A stretch of DNA of 64,000 nt from Murinocardiopsis flavida (GTDB taxonomy: Bacteria > Actinomycetota > Actinomycetes > Streptosporangiales > Streptosporangiaceae). A program made the position numbers and the translations under genes. A model generated the notes under the pieces. The model saw only the letters and a list, made by a program, of their open reading frames with translations, was not told the origin of the DNA and did not search any database. Positions 52,515-61,119 of this stretch are shown here, in pieces (the first letter of the stretch is position 1; every line of letters starts with the position of its first letter). Location: contig NZ_PYGA01000006.1 in NCBI RefSeq assembly GCF_003014485.1, positions 62,001-126,000 of the forward strand. Direction: 5' to 3'.

Positions 52515-53387
52515 CTATCGCAGCACCCGCACCGCCCCGGGCACGACCTCGCAGGTCAGCGGCAGCGACGCCAGGGGCTCGCCGTCGGCGTGGGCCTCGA
52601 CCTCCGTGTCGGCGCTGATGGTGATGCGCTTGCCGCGCAGCACCGTGACCTCGTCGAGGTCGACGTGGGAGCCGGTGAACACCCGCGGGAAGAACCGCAG
52701 CAGCCGGGCCCGGCTCGCCGCGCGCACGAACACCACCTCCGCGAGGCCGTCGGCGGGGTCGGCGCCGGGGCAGATGCGCATGCCGCCCCCGTAGCTGTCG
52801 GTGTTCCCGACGGCGACCAGGACGCCCTCGGCGGAGAGGACGGTGCCGTCGACGTCCACCCGGAACGGGATGGTCGCGAGCGTCCGCAGCTCGGCGAGCG
52901 TGCCCACCACGTAGCTCGCCCGCCCCATCCGCAGCGGGAACGCGCTGACGCGCGCGTTCACCCGCGAGTCGAAGCCGCACGCGAGCACGCTCAGGAAATG
53001 CCGGTCGCCCACGCGCACCGCGTCGACGTCGGACACCGCACCCGCGATGATCGCCTCGGCGGCGTCGCCCGGCGCCCGCGGCAGGCCGAAGGACCGCGCG
53101 ATGTCGTTCCCGGTGCCCGCCGCCACGACACCGAGCGGCACCCCCGTGCCGACCACCCCCTGCACCGCGGCGTGGACCAGGCCGTCGCCGCCCACCGCCA
53201 CCAGCGCGTCGGGGCGGCGCGCCGCCATCTCCCCCGCGAAGCGGACGCTGTCGGCCGCCGAGCGCCCCGCGGCGATGGTCACCCGGGCGCCGTGCGCCCG
53301 CAGCGCGCGCACCAGGCTCATGGCGGCGACCCCCGCCCGGCGGCTGCCGGAGGCGGGATTCACGAGGAGGGCGATCCGAGGGGTCAT
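52515..53387 (-). CDS. Diacylglycerol/lipid kinase family protein
   Basis: A 290-aa protein from ATG 53385-53387 (LVNPASGSRRAG start). DAGK catalytic motif VAVGGDGLVHAAVQG (about 63-77), GVVAAGTGNDIARSFGLP and, towards the C-terminus, EVEAHADGEP (DGE motif). Members phosphorylate diacylglycerol or related lipids with ATP at the membrane. The neighbour DUF397 gene is separated by a strong terminator (53416-53449), so this gene may have its own promoter. Physiological lipid uncertain (diacylglycerol or sphingoid-like). Confidence 0.88.
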   Translation of the reverse strand: MTPRIALLVNPASGSRRAGVAAMSLVRALRAHGARVTIAAGRSAADSVRFAGEMAARRPDALVAVGGDGLVHAAVQGVVGTGVPLGVVAAGTGNDIARSFGLPRAPGDAAEAIIAGAVSDVDAVRVGDRHFLSVLACGFDSRVNARVSAFPLRMGRASYVVGTLAELRTLATIPFRVDVDGTVLSAEGVLVAVGNTDSYGGGMRICPGADPADGLAEVVFVRAASRARLLRFFPRVFTGSHVDLDEVTVLRGKRITISADTEVEAHADGEPLASLPLTCEVVPGAVRVLR

Positions 53388-53415
53388 CGGGTGCGGCCGA
53401 TCTACGGGGGGAGTG

Positions 53416-53449
53416 AAAAAAGGGGGGCCCGGCGCGGCCGCGCCGGGCC
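53416..53449 (-). terminator. Intrinsic terminator between DUF397 and lipid kinase genes
   Basis: A 24-bp perfect palindrome (53426-53449, arms GGCCCGGCGCGG and inverse) followed on the minus strand by four C and then six T (plus-strand A run 53416-53421). It stands 10 bp past the DUF397 stop. It should reduce read-through from the tat operon into the lipid kinase gene. Confidence 0.75.
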
Positions 53450-53459
53450 GCCGACCGCG

Positions 53460-53846
53460 CTACTGGGGGTCGGGCCGCCGGTTCAACGGCGACGGCACCG
53501 CGTGGACGTCGACCTCGCCGCGCTGGATCGCGATCTCCGCGGGGGTGAGGTACTCCTCCGGGATGTCGAACTCGCCGTCCTTGGCGCCGAGGACGAACGC
53601 CTCCCACTCCTGCGGGGTGAAGAACAGGATGCCTTTCTCCGGTGCCTTGCCGTCGCGCACCGCCCGGAAGCCGTCGTCGAACTTCGCGACCTCGACGATG
53701 GCGTCGGAGTCCTCCTTCGACAACGAGGACCGGTACCACACGGCGTCGGTGGTGTCGTGCCACTTCTCGTTGCCCATGGCCTCGGGCGGCAGGTCGCGCC
53801 GCGCCGAAGGCTCCGCGGCGGATTGCCCGTCGGACTGCTCACTCAT
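53460..53846 (-). CDS. DUF397 domain protein
   Basis: 128 aa from ATG 53844-53846. Residues 36-95 read WYRSSLSKEDSDAIVEVAKFDDGFRAVRDGKAPEKGILFFTPQEWEAFVLGAKDGEFD, the DUF397 pattern (W-x-K/R-S-S ... V-A-V-R-D-S ... F-T-P-x-E-W-x-A-F-x-x-G). DUF397 proteins are actinobacteria-specific, usually 60-75 aa, and commonly partner XRE regulators; here it has an extra 35-residue N-terminus and 33-residue C-terminus, and no XRE gene is next to it. It follows tatC by 77 bp and may be in the tat operon. Function unknown. Confidence 0.8.
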   Translation of the reverse strand: MSEQSDGQSAAEPSARRDLPPEAMGNEKWHDTTDAVWYRSSLSKEDSDAIVEVAKFDDGFRAVRDGKAPEKGILFFTPQEWEAFVLGAKDGEFDIPEEYLTPAEIAIQRGEVDVHAVPSPLNRRPDPQ

Positions 53847-53923
53847 CACTGGCCTCCACTGCCGCCTCGACTGCACACACCGCACGGCGCGCGGTCGTCC
53901 CGGCGCGCCGACGAACCATGACC

Positions 53924-54793
53924 TTAGCGGGTCGACGTCGCGCCCGGGGCGCCATCTGCCGATTCCTCCGCAATCTCCGACATCTCGTCGTCGTCCAACC
54001 CGGCGAAGGGGTCGCCCTTGCCCCTGCGGCGGTCGTTCAGGAACGCGATGAGCTCGGCGATCTCGAACAGCACCACGACGGGGATGCCGAGCGCCATCAT
54101 GGTGAACGGGTCGCCGCCGGGTGTGGCGATCGCGGCGAACACGAACGCCAGGAAGATGATCATCCGCCGCCACTTGGCGATGGCGCTGTGCGGCAGCACC
54201 CCGATCATGTTCAACAGGACCACGATCAGCGGCAGCACGAACGCCACGCCGAACACCACAAGCATCATGATGATGTAGCTGAGGTAGTTGTCGATCGTGA
54301 TCATCGGGGTCGTGCCGGCCGGCGCGAAACTGAACGTGATCTGCATGCCCTTGGTGGCGATGTAGTACGCCAGCGCCGACCCGCCGAGGAACAGCGGCAC
54401 GGCCGCCGCCACGAACGCGTAGGTGTAGCCCTTCTCCCTGCCGCGAAGCGCCGGGGCGACGAACGCCCACAGCTGGTACAGCCAGAACGGCGAGGACACC
54501 AGGATGCCCGCGATCAGCCCCACCTTGAAGTACAGGAAGAACGCGTCGAACACGCCCGTGAAGATCAGCCCGCAGGCCTCACCGGGGCGGTCGCCCCGCA
54601 CCTCGGCGGGCAGCTCGCAGTAGGGGCCCTGGAGGAAGTCCCACAGCGGCTTGAACTGCCACAGCCCCACACCGAGGCCCGCGCCGACGAACAGCAGCGC
54701 CTTGACCACCCGGTTGCGCAGCTCGCGCAGGTGGTCCATCAGCGGCATGCGCCCCTCGGGGTCGACCTGCCGCCGGAAACCCTTCACCCTCAT
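53924..54793 (-). CDS. tatC: Sec-independent protein translocase TatC
   Basis: A 289-aa six-helix membrane protein. The N-terminal MPLMDHLRELRNRV contains the conserved Glu in HLRELR; the KVGLIAGILVSSPFWLYQLWAFVAPAL segment with Phe/Pro and the LWAFVAPAL signature are also standard. TatC recognises twin-arginine signal peptides and builds the translocon with TatA, encoded just upstream (51 bp between). The C-terminal 35 residues are charged and cytoplasmic. Substrates in the window may include the RR-leader binding protein at 46337. Confidence 0.95.
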   Translation of the reverse strand: MRVKGFRRQVDPEGRMPLMDHLRELRNRVVKALLFVGAGLGVGLWQFKPLWDFLQGPYCELPAEVRGDRPGEACGLIFTGVFDAFFLYFKVGLIAGILVSSPFWLYQLWAFVAPALRGREKGYTYAFVAAAVPLFLGGSALAYYIATKGMQITFSFAPAGTTPMITIDNYLSYIIMMLVVFGVAFVLPLIVVLLNMIGVLPHSAIAKWRRMIIFLAFVFAAIATPGGDPFTMMALGIPVVVLFEIAELIAFLNDRRRGKGDPFAGLDDDEMSEIAEESADGAPGATSTR

Positions 54794-54844
54794 GCGCGCT
54801 TACCCACTCCGCCCCGCACCCGATCCGACCCGTCCTCCCGCAGA

Positions 54845-55171
54845 TCAGCCGCCGTGCGAATACCGGCTGGGCTCGCCCTGCTCGTTCACGATGCGCTGGC
54901 CCGCCGGAAGCTGGCGGTACTCCTGCTGCGGCGAGCCCTGCTGGGGCTGCTGCTGCGGCTGCGCCTGGTTCTGCGGCGCCGGGGTGTCGGACGCCTGGGC
55001 CTGCTGCTCCTTGGCAGAGCCGTCGTCCTCGTCCTGGAGGCCCTTCGCCTCGGCCTTCAGGATCCGCGCGCTGCGCCCCATCGACCTGGCGAGGTCGGGG
55101 AGCTTCTTCGCACCGAACAGCAAGAGGGCGATGACCAGCAGGATCAGGATTTCGCGGGGACCGAAGCCCAT
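54845..55171 (-). CDS. tatA: Sec-independent protein translocase TatA
   Basis: 108 aa from ATG 55169-55171. One short N-terminal helix (GFGPREILILLVIALLLFGAKKLPDLARSMG) with the FG hinge and the amphipathic helix that follows are definitive. The C-terminal 65 residues are Gln/Pro-rich and unstructured. TatA oligomers form the pore or membrane thinning zone for folded proteins. A single TatA rather than separate TatA and TatB fits actinobacteria in which TatB is encoded elsewhere. Confidence 0.93.
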   Translation of the reverse strand: MGFGPREILILLVIALLLFGAKKLPDLARSMGRSARILKAEAKGLQDEDDGSAKEQQAQASDTPAPQNQAQPQQQPQQGSPQQEYRQLPAGQRIVNEQGEPSRYSHGG

Positions 55172-55214
55172 TGTCTCAAACCTCTCTTCAGGGGCGCAGG
55201 CTGCACCACCGATG

Positions 55215-55394
55215 CTACGCCCTGTGCGGGCGGGACTCACGGGTGCCCTGCCCCGCTCGGCGGCCGACCGCCGCCGAGGCCCGCGCCACCGCGGCGTCGA
55301 GCACGCGCAACTGCCGCACCATCGGCACCGCGCAGGCACCGACGGCGAGCACACCGGCCACCATCACCGCGGCCAGACCGAAGATCGCGATCAT
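55215..55394 (-). CDS. 59-aa single-pass membrane protein in the pafBC-tatA interval
   Basis: ATG 55392-55394 to TAG 55215-55217. The protein starts MIAIFGLAAVMVAGVLAVGACAVP, a transmembrane helix with one Cys, and continues with a charged helix (MVRQLRVLDAAVARASAAV) and basic tail, giving the topology of a small bitopic protein. It fits neatly between pafBC (86 bp upstream) and tatA (43 bp downstream) on the same strand. No ribosome-binding site stronger than GGGGC is seen, so the coding call is moderate. Function unknown; a modest sized membrane partner for Tat is one option. Confidence 0.55.
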   Translation of the reverse strand: MIAIFGLAAVMVAGVLAVGACAVPMVRQLRVLDAAVARASAAVGRRAGQGTRESRPHRA

Positions 55395-55479
55395 GCCCCA
55401 ACACTACTCGGTCGACTCCGAAACGGCAGCGGCGCAATCGTGAACCGGACCTGACCGTAACCCGAACGGGGGCGGATCG

Positions 55480-57477
55480 TCACCCCTCGTTCGCGGCGAG
55501 TGCGCGCCGCGCGTCGGTGCGCACCCGCTCGGCCAGCCCCGCCGGAGAGAGGACGCGGGCGTGCCGCCCCAACCGCAGCGCCAGCCGCCGCACCCAGTCC
55601 GGGGCGGGGGTCCGCAGGGTGACCCGCAGCCGGCCGTCGGGCTCCTCGCGCACCTCCGAGCAGACGTACTCCTCGCTCACCCACCGCGCCTCGGGCGCCA
55701 GCAGCAGCACCACCTCGGCGTCGGCGGCCGAACGCTGGAGGACGCCGTCGCTGAGGTCGCGCGGCCGGGCGTCGGCGGGGACCTCGGCCGCCACCGGGAG
55801 CACGGTGAGGTCGAGCACCCGGTCCAACCGGAAGAACCGCACATCGGACCGCAGCCGGCACCAGCCCTCGAGGAACGGCTCGCCGTCCTGCACCAGCAGC
55901 CGCATCGGGTCGACGTCGCGCTCGGTCACCGCGTCGGCGTAGCCGCTGAGGTACCGCAGGTGCACCCGCTGGCCGGAGCGCAGCGCCGACTCGGCCCGCG
56001 CCTGCAACTCCCGCACCTGCGGGCTCATGTCGACCCGCACGCGCACCGAATCGGCGAGCTCCGCGACCGCGGACCCCGCGGCCGACCGCAGCTTCTCCCC
56101 CGCCCGCTTCAACGCGTCGGAATCGGCGGCGCCCGCCATGTCGCCCAGCAGCTCCAACCCCACCACCAGGGTCGCCGCCTCGTCGGCGGTCAACCGCAGC
56201 GGCTCGGCGAGGGTCTCGGCGTTGCCGATGATGATCTCGCCGGTGGCCTCGGCCGCCTCCAGGTCGACCTCGATCAGGTCGCCCGGCGTGTACCCCGGCA
56301 GGCCGCACATCCACAGCAGGCTGAGGTCCTTCAGCACCTGCTTCTCCGTCAGCCCGAAGTACTCGGCGACCTCGCCCACCCGGACATCGCGGCCGTGCGC
56401 GTAGGGGACCAGCAGCAGCAGCCGCCGCAGCTGCTCCGCCGACGCCGCGCCCTTGCGCGCAGGGGCCGCCTCGACGGGGCCCGCCGGGGCGGCGGCCGCC
56501 TCCGCAGGCAGCGCCCGCTCGGCCACCGGCCGCACATGCTCCAGCACCGCCGCCCGCAGCTCCGGAGGGTCCTCCACGACCACGGCGGCGCCGAACTCCG
56601 CCACGCGGCCCACCATCCGGCCGAGATCGGAGTACGCCAGCTCCACGAGGTCCCACCCCGGGCCCTGCTCGGGCCGTGCCCCCGGCACGATGCGCAGCGC
56701 CCGGCGGCGCAGCGCGTGCCCGGCGTCCGGGCGCACCCGCAGCGCGGCGAGCCGCGGCGGCTCCGCGCTCTCGCCGCTGACCAGCGACCGGACATCGGCA
56801 CCCTCGGGCACCACCACCGGCGGCCCCGACGTCAGCGTGCGCACCTCGCCCACGACCCGGCCCAGCCGGAAGACGCGCCGGCTCGCCCGGTCGCGGTCAT
56901 AGCCCGCCACGTACCAGCGGCCGCGGTAGTTCACCACCCCCCAGGGCTCGACCTCGCGGCGCGACACCGAGCGGTCGGGCTTGCGGTAGTCGAACTCGAT
57001 CGGGCGGCGGTCGCGGACCGCCTGCCACACCGGGAGGAACGCCGGCTCGTCGGGGCGCAGCACCGGGATGACACCGGGCGCGTCGCCGGTGTCGATGGGC
57101 ACGCCCGCCGCGCGCAGCTTCAGCAGCGCGCCCGTCGCCGCCCCGCCGAGCGCGGCGTGCCGCCAGGCGCGCGCCGCCAGGCCCAGCACCGCGGCCTCGT
57201 CGGGCAGCAGCGCGATCTCCGGCAGCACGTACTCCGACCGGGAGATGCGGTACCCCTCCTCGTCGGCCCAGAGGTCGCCGCCCCCGGTCTCGACGGGGAT
57301 GCCGCTGTCGCGCAGCTCCTTCTTGTCGCGCTCGAACATGCGCTTGAACGCGGCGTCGGAATCGGCGTCCTCGTACCCGGCCACCATCGCGCGGATCTGC
57401 TGGGCCGTCAGGAAGCGCCGGGTCGCCAACAGGCAGATCACCAGATTCAACTGCCGTTCGGTCTTCCTGCGCGACAT
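55480..57477 (-). CDS. pafBC: PafB-PafC fusion, WYL-domain transcription activator of the DNA-damage response
   Basis: 665 aa from ATG 57475-57477 with GGGGAAGGG upstream. Two tandem copies of a winged helix plus WYL domain are fused: the first starts RRKTERQLNLVICLLATRRFLTAQQIR (HTH) with WYL core WGVVNYRGRWYVAGYDRDR (about 180-200); the second has HTH LRRLLLLVPYAHGRDVRVGEVAEYFG near 346-372 and the sensor LVQDGEPFLEGWCRLRSDVRFFRLDRV at about 530-556. In Mycobacterium these are separate proteins PafB and PafC that together activate DNA repair genes; a single-chain PafBC is known in other actinobacteria. Neighbour of pafA by name and place. Confidence 0.92.
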   Translation of the reverse strand: MSRRKTERQLNLVICLLATRRFLTAQQIRAMVAGYEDADSDAAFKRMFERDKKELRDSGIPVETGGGDLWADEEGYRISRSEYVLPEIALLPDEAAVLGLAARAWRHAALGGAATGALLKLRAAGVPIDTGDAPGVIPVLRPDEPAFLPVWQAVRDRRPIEFDYRKPDRSVSRREVEPWGVVNYRGRWYVAGYDRDRASRRVFRLGRVVGEVRTLTSGPPVVVPEGADVRSLVSGESAEPPRLAALRVRPDAGHALRRRALRIVPGARPEQGPGWDLVELAYSDLGRMVGRVAEFGAAVVVEDPPELRAAVLEHVRPVAERALPAEAAAAPAGPVEAAPARKGAASAEQLRRLLLLVPYAHGRDVRVGEVAEYFGLTEKQVLKDLSLLWMCGLPGYTPGDLIEVDLEAAEATGEIIIGNAETLAEPLRLTADEAATLVVGLELLGDMAGAADSDALKRAGEKLRSAAGSAVAELADSVRVRVDMSPQVRELQARAESALRSGQRVHLRYLSGYADAVTERDVDPMRLLVQDGEPFLEGWCRLRSDVRFFRLDRVLDLTVLPVAAEVPADARPRDLSDGVLQRSAADAEVVLLLAPEARWVSEEYVCSEVREEPDGRLRVTLRTPAPDWVRRLALRLGRHARVLSPAGLAERVRTDARRALAANEG

Positions 57478-57554
57478 CGCCGAACACCCTTCCCCGCACA
57501 CCCGATCCCAGTCAGGCAGAACGCTACCGCGCCGGGCGGCCCGGGACGACGAAA

Positions 57555-57584
57555 CGGCCCCGACCGGACACTCCGGCGGGGCCG
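57555..57584 (-). terminator. Intrinsic terminator after the FKBP gene
   Basis: Arms CGGCCCCG (57555-57562) and CGGGGCCG (57577-57584) with inner CCGG/CCGG pairs and one bulge; the minus-strand 3' side continues TTTCGTC. It lies 21 bp past the FKBP stop and would separate pafA-FKBP transcription from pafBC. Confidence 0.65.
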
Positions 57585-57605
57585 CTGCTCGGTGCGGCGG
57601 GGCCG

Positions 57606-58658
57606 CTACTCCTTCTTGGCGTCGTCGTCCTTCGGGTCGGCCTCGGACTCGGGCTTGCCGCCGCCCTCTTCGTCGAGCGGCGGTGCGCTGTCGAGCGAGC
57701 CCAGGATGTCGACCACGAACACCAGCGCGCCTTCGGGCGCCTGCTGCTTCGCGGCGTCCTTGCCGTACGCCTTGTCCTCGGGCACGGTCAGCAGCACCCG
57801 GCTGCCGACCTTCTTGCCGACCAGCCCTTCGTCCCAGCCCTTGATGACCTGGCCCCCGCCGATGAGGAACGCCGCCGGAACGCCGCCCTTCTTCCACGTG
57901 GAGTCGAAGACCTTGGAGTCCTTCCAGGTGACACCCTTGTACTGGGCCACGATCTGCTGGTTCTTCTCGACCTTGGGGCCGTCGCCCTCGATGAGGTCGA
58001 CCGACTCGACGTCCTTGGGGGGATCGGAGTCGGGGACCTTGATCTTCGGCTCGCCGGCGTCCTTCGCGGTGACCGTGGGCATGCCGTCCTCGCCGCCGTC
58101 GGTGGCCTGCTCACCGCGGAGGGTGTCGCCCTTGCCGTACCGGCCCTGGATGTCGACCACCGACACCGAGGAGCCCTTGGGCGGCGCCGGCTGGCCCGGC
58201 TGGGCCTGCTGCGGCGGGAACACGTACACCACCCGGCTGCCCACCGGGTTGTCGACGAGGTCGCGGCGCAGTTCGTCGGGGATGGTCGCGAGGTCGAGCA
58301 GCACCGGGGTCTTCTTGTCGTAGGTCGACTGCGCCTTCTTCGTCTTGCCCTTGCCGGTCCAGGAGTAGTCGACGACGTTCGCGACGATCTTGTCCTCGGG
58401 CCGGACCAGCGCGCCCTCGCCCGCGCCCTTCTTCACGACCCCCGAGATCTGCTTCTTCGGCGGGGAGATGTCGGGGAAGTCGAGCTTGGGCTCCTCGCCG
58501 ACCTTGCCGGTGACCTTGGGCAGCCGCTTGTCGACCTTCTCCTCCCCGATCTTCATGAACGCCGGGGTCTTCCAGTCCTCAGGGATCGAACTGCACCCGG
58601 AGAGCAGCAGCATGGCGGACAGGGGCGCCGCAAGAGCGGCCGCAGCACTACGGCGCAT
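57606..58658 (-). CDS. FKBP-type peptidyl-prolyl isomerase lipoprotein, two FKBP modules
   Basis: 350 aa from ATG 58656-58658 (MRRSAAAALAAPLSAMLLLSGC, lipobox LSGC, Cys22). Two FKBP-like modules: the first (about 70-165) is degenerate, lacking the usual YxG and FDSS signatures; the second (about 215-320) is complete, with YKGVTWKDSKVFDSTW, GGGQVIKGWDEGLVGKKVGSRVLLTVPEDKAYG and FVVDILG. It should isomerise prolyl bonds in exported proteins outside the membrane. The charged tail (PESEADPKDDDAKKE) is cytoplasm-free and low complexity. The gene sits between pafA and pafBC, a typical position in actinobacteria. Confidence 0.92.
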   Translation of the reverse strand: MRRSAAAALAAPLSAMLLLSGCSSIPEDWKTPAFMKIGEEKVDKRLPKVTGKVGEEPKLDFPDISPPKKQISGVVKKGAGEGALVRPEDKIVANVVDYSWTGKGKTKKAQSTYDKKTPVLLDLATIPDELRRDLVDNPVGSRVVYVFPPQQAQPGQPAPPKGSSVSVVDIQGRYGKGDTLRGEQATDGGEDGMPTVTAKDAGEPKIKVPDSDPPKDVESVDLIEGDGPKVEKNQQIVAQYKGVTWKDSKVFDSTWKKGGVPAAFLIGGGQVIKGWDEGLVGKKVGSRVLLTVPEDKAYGKDAAKQQAPEGALVFVVDILGSLDSAPPLDEEGGGKPESEADPKDDDAKKE

Positions 58659-58755
58659 AAGTCACTACCTTCGGAAATCAGGCTCGGGTTCGGGCGACAC
58701 ACTACCGAATGGGTCCACCCATCCTGGCCCGTCGGGGTTAGAGCCCAGTAAGAGG

Positions 58756-58784
58756 CCGCCGCCGGGCACCGGGCCCGGCGGCGG
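58756..58784 (-). terminator. Hairpin between pafA and the FKBP gene
   Basis: 12-bp arms CCGCCGCCGGGC (58756-58767) and GCCCGGCGGCGG (58773-58784) with loop ACCGG, directly after the pafA stop. On the minus strand the following bases are CCTCTTACTG, only weakly T-rich, so partial termination or mRNA stabilisation is more likely than full termination. Confidence 0.55.
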
Positions 58785-58788
58785 TGCC

Positions 58789-60147
58789 TCACATGCCCGC
58801 GATGAGCTTCTCGACCCGCTCGTCGACCGACTTGAACGGGTCCTTGCACAGCACCGTGCGCTGCGCCTGGTCGTTCAGTTTCAGATGCACCCAGTCGACC
58901 GTGAAGTCGCGCCGCTTCTCCTGGGCCTTGCGGATGAACTCGCCGCGCAGCCGCGCCCGCGTGGTCTGCGGCGGCACCGACTTCGACTCGAAGATCTTCA
59001 GGTCGCCCACCACCCGGTCCATCTCCCCGCGCCGCTGCAACAGGTAGAACAGGCCGCGCTCGCGGTGGATGTCGTGGTAGGTGAGGTCCAGCTGCGCCAC
59101 CCGCGGCGACGACAGCGACAGGCCGTGCTTGGCGCGGTAGCGCTCCAGCAGCTGGTACTTCGCCACCCAGTCGATCTCGCGCGCCACAAGGTCCAGGTTC
59201 TGGGTCTCGACCGCCTCGAGCGTGCGCTGCCACAGCTCCAGGACCCGCTTGCCGGTCGCGTCGACACCGTTGCGGTCGCAGAACGAGCGCACCTTCTCCA
59301 GGTACTCCCGCTGGATCTCCAAGGCGCTCGCCTCGCGGCCGTTCGCCAACCGCACCTTGCGCCGGCCCGTCATGTCGTGGCTGACCTCGCGGATGGCGCG
59401 GATCGGGTTCTCCAGCGTGTAGTCGCGCATCACCACGTTCGCCTCGATCATGCGCAGCACGAGGTCGGTGGAGGCCAGCTTCAGCAGGGACGTGGTCTCG
59501 CTCATGTTGGAGTCGCCCACGATGACGTGCAGCCGCCGGAACCGCTCGGCGTCGGCGTGCGGCTCGTCGCGCGTATTGATGATCGGGCGCGACCGGGTGG
59601 TCGCCGAGGACACGCCCTCCCAGATGTGCTCGGCCCGCTGGCTCACGCAGTACAGCGCGCCCCGCGGGGTCTGGAGCACCTTGCCCGCACCGCAGATGAT
59701 CTGCCGGGTCACCAGGAACGGGATCAGCACATCGGCGAGCTTGCCGAACTCCCCGTGCCGGCCCACCAGGTAGTTCTCGTGGCAGCCGTAGGAGTTGCCC
59801 GCGGAGTCGGTGTTGTTCTTGAACAGGTAGATCTCGCCCGCGATCCCCTCCTCGTGCAAGCGCTGCTCGGCGTCGACCTGGAGCCCCTCGAGGATCCGCT
59901 CGCCGGCCTTGTCGTGCGCGACGAGGTCCAGCAGGCTGTCGCACTCCGGAGTGGCGTACTCGGGGTGACTGCCGACATCGAGGTACAACCGGGCGCCGTT
60001 GCGCAGGAACACGTTGCTGCTGCGCCCCCACGACACCACCCTGCGGAACAGATAGCGCGCCACCTCGTCGGGCGACAGCCGCCGCTGCCCCCGGAAGGTG
60101 CACGTGACGCCGTACTCGTTTTCCAATCCGAAGATCCGACGGTCCAT
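58789..60147 (-). CDS. pafA: Pup-protein ligase PafA
   Basis: 452 aa from ATG 60145-60147, the usual length. N-terminal [14 protein letters not shown] with Glu9, [16 protein letters not shown] with catalytic Asp57, and HENYLVGR with the conserved ATP-binding residues are the PafA/Dop carboxylate-amine ligase fold. It activates the C-terminal Glu of Pup with ATP and ligates it to lysines of target proteins, which then go to the PrcAB proteasome. Neighbours prcA, prcB and pup complete the core pathway; Dop is absent from the window. Confidence 0.96.
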   Translation of the reverse strand: MDRRIFGLENEYGVTCTFRGQRRLSPDEVARYLFRRVVSWGRSSNVFLRNGARLYLDVGSHPEYATPECDSLLDLVAHDKAGERILEGLQVDAEQRLHEEGIAGEIYLFKNNTDSAGNSYGCHENYLVGRHGEFGKLADVLIPFLVTRQIICGAGKVLQTPRGALYCVSQRAEHIWEGVSSATTRSRPIINTRDEPHADAERFRRLHVIVGDSNMSETTSLLKLASTDLVLRMIEANVVMRDYTLENPIRAIREVSHDMTGRRKVRLANGREASALEIQREYLEKVRSFCDRNGVDATGKRVLELWQRTLEAVETQNLDLVAREIDWVAKYQLLERYRAKHGLSLSSPRVAQLDLTYHDIHRERGLFYLLQRRGEMDRVVGDLKIFESKSVPPQTTRARLRGEFIRKAQEKRRDFTVDWVHLKLNDQAQRTVLCKDPFKSVDERVEKLIAGM

Positions 60148-60228
60148 GCGGCCACACCACTCCCGTCCCACGGCGCCGCGGCGGGTGCACCGCGGCGCGT
60201 CCACGACTCCACACTAGTGACCGGCACG

Positions 60229-60254
60229 GCGGCCGGCGATGGACCGCCGGCCGC
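60229..60254 (-). repeat. Inverted repeat after prcA
   Basis: 10-bp arms GCGGCCGGCG (60229-60238) and CGCCGGCCGC (60245-60254) with a 6-nt loop, starting 9 bp past the prcA stop. It stands between prcA and pafA and could limit read-through. No U-tract. Confidence 0.5.
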
Positions 60255-60262
60255 GCCGCCGG

Positions 60263-61063
60263 TCAGTCGTCGGACTCCTCACTGCCGGAACCGCCGGAGG
60301 TACCGGAGGTACCGTCCTCGGCGCCGGCCGAGTCCGCCTCCGCCGCCGCGCCGGAGGCGGCGGAGCCGCGCGACTCCTCGATCAGCCGCTCCAGCCGCGC
60401 GCCCTGGATCCGCCGGAACTTGCGGTGCTCCATCCGCGTGCGGTCGAGCAGCGCGACCTCCAGGCTGGACGACTCCAGTTCGCGGCGCTCGCCGTTCTCG
60501 TGCGCCAGGGCGTGCATCGCGGCGCCCAGCGCAGCCGACAGCGAGGCGCCCTTGGTGTAGCGGTCCTTCAGCGCCGCGCTCACGGCGTCGGCGGAGCCGC
60601 CCATGGCGAGGTAGTCGCGCTCGTCGACCACCGAGCCGTCGTAGGTGATGCGGTAGATCTGGTCGAGCTCGATGGACTCGCCCACCTCGGCCACCACGAT
60701 CTCGACCTCCCACGGCTTGCTGCTCTCGCTGAACACCGCGCCGAGGGTCTGGGCGTAGGCGTTGGCGAGCATCCGGCCGGTGACGTCGCGGCGGTCGTAG
60801 GAGTAGCCGTGCACGTCGGCGAACCGCACCCCCGCCACGCGCAGGTTCTCGAACTCGTTGTAGCGGCCCACGGCGGCGAAGGCCACCCGGTCGTACAGCT
60901 CACTGATCTTGTGCAGGGTCCTGGACTTGTTGTCCGCCACCAAGAGGATGCCGCCGTCGTACTGCAAGACGACGGCACTGCGGCCGCGCGCGATTCCCTT
61001 GCGCGCGTAGTCCGCTTTGTCCTTCATGCTCTGTTCGGGCGAGACGTAGAACGGCATCGACAC
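60263..61063 (-). CDS. prcA: 20S proteasome alpha subunit PrcA
   Basis: 266 aa from GTG 61063, favoured over the ATG two codons on by spacing from AAGGA. Alpha-subunit N-terminus [27 protein letters not shown] and the core [41 protein letters not shown]. It forms the outer rings that gate entry to the chamber. The C-terminal 40 residues are Ser/Gly/Glu-rich and may be disordered. Follows prcB by 56 bp on the same strand. Confidence 0.95.
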   Translation of the reverse strand: MSMPFYVSPEQSMKDKADYARKGIARGRSAVVLQYDGGILLVADNKSRTLHKISELYDRVAFAAVGRYNEFENLRVAGVRFADVHGYSYDRRDVTGRMLANAYAQTLGAVFSESSKPWEVEIVVAEVGESIELDQIYRITYDGSVVDERDYLAMGGSADAVSAALKDRYTKGASLSAALGAAMHALAHENGERRELESSSLEVALLDRTRMEHRKFRRIQGARLERLIEESRGSAASGAAAEADSAGAEDGTSGTSGGSGSEESDD

Positions 61064-61119
61064 CGCGGATCGTTCCTTACTAACTGGAGGCGAGGCTCTG
61101 AAAACCCGGGAGAAACGAG

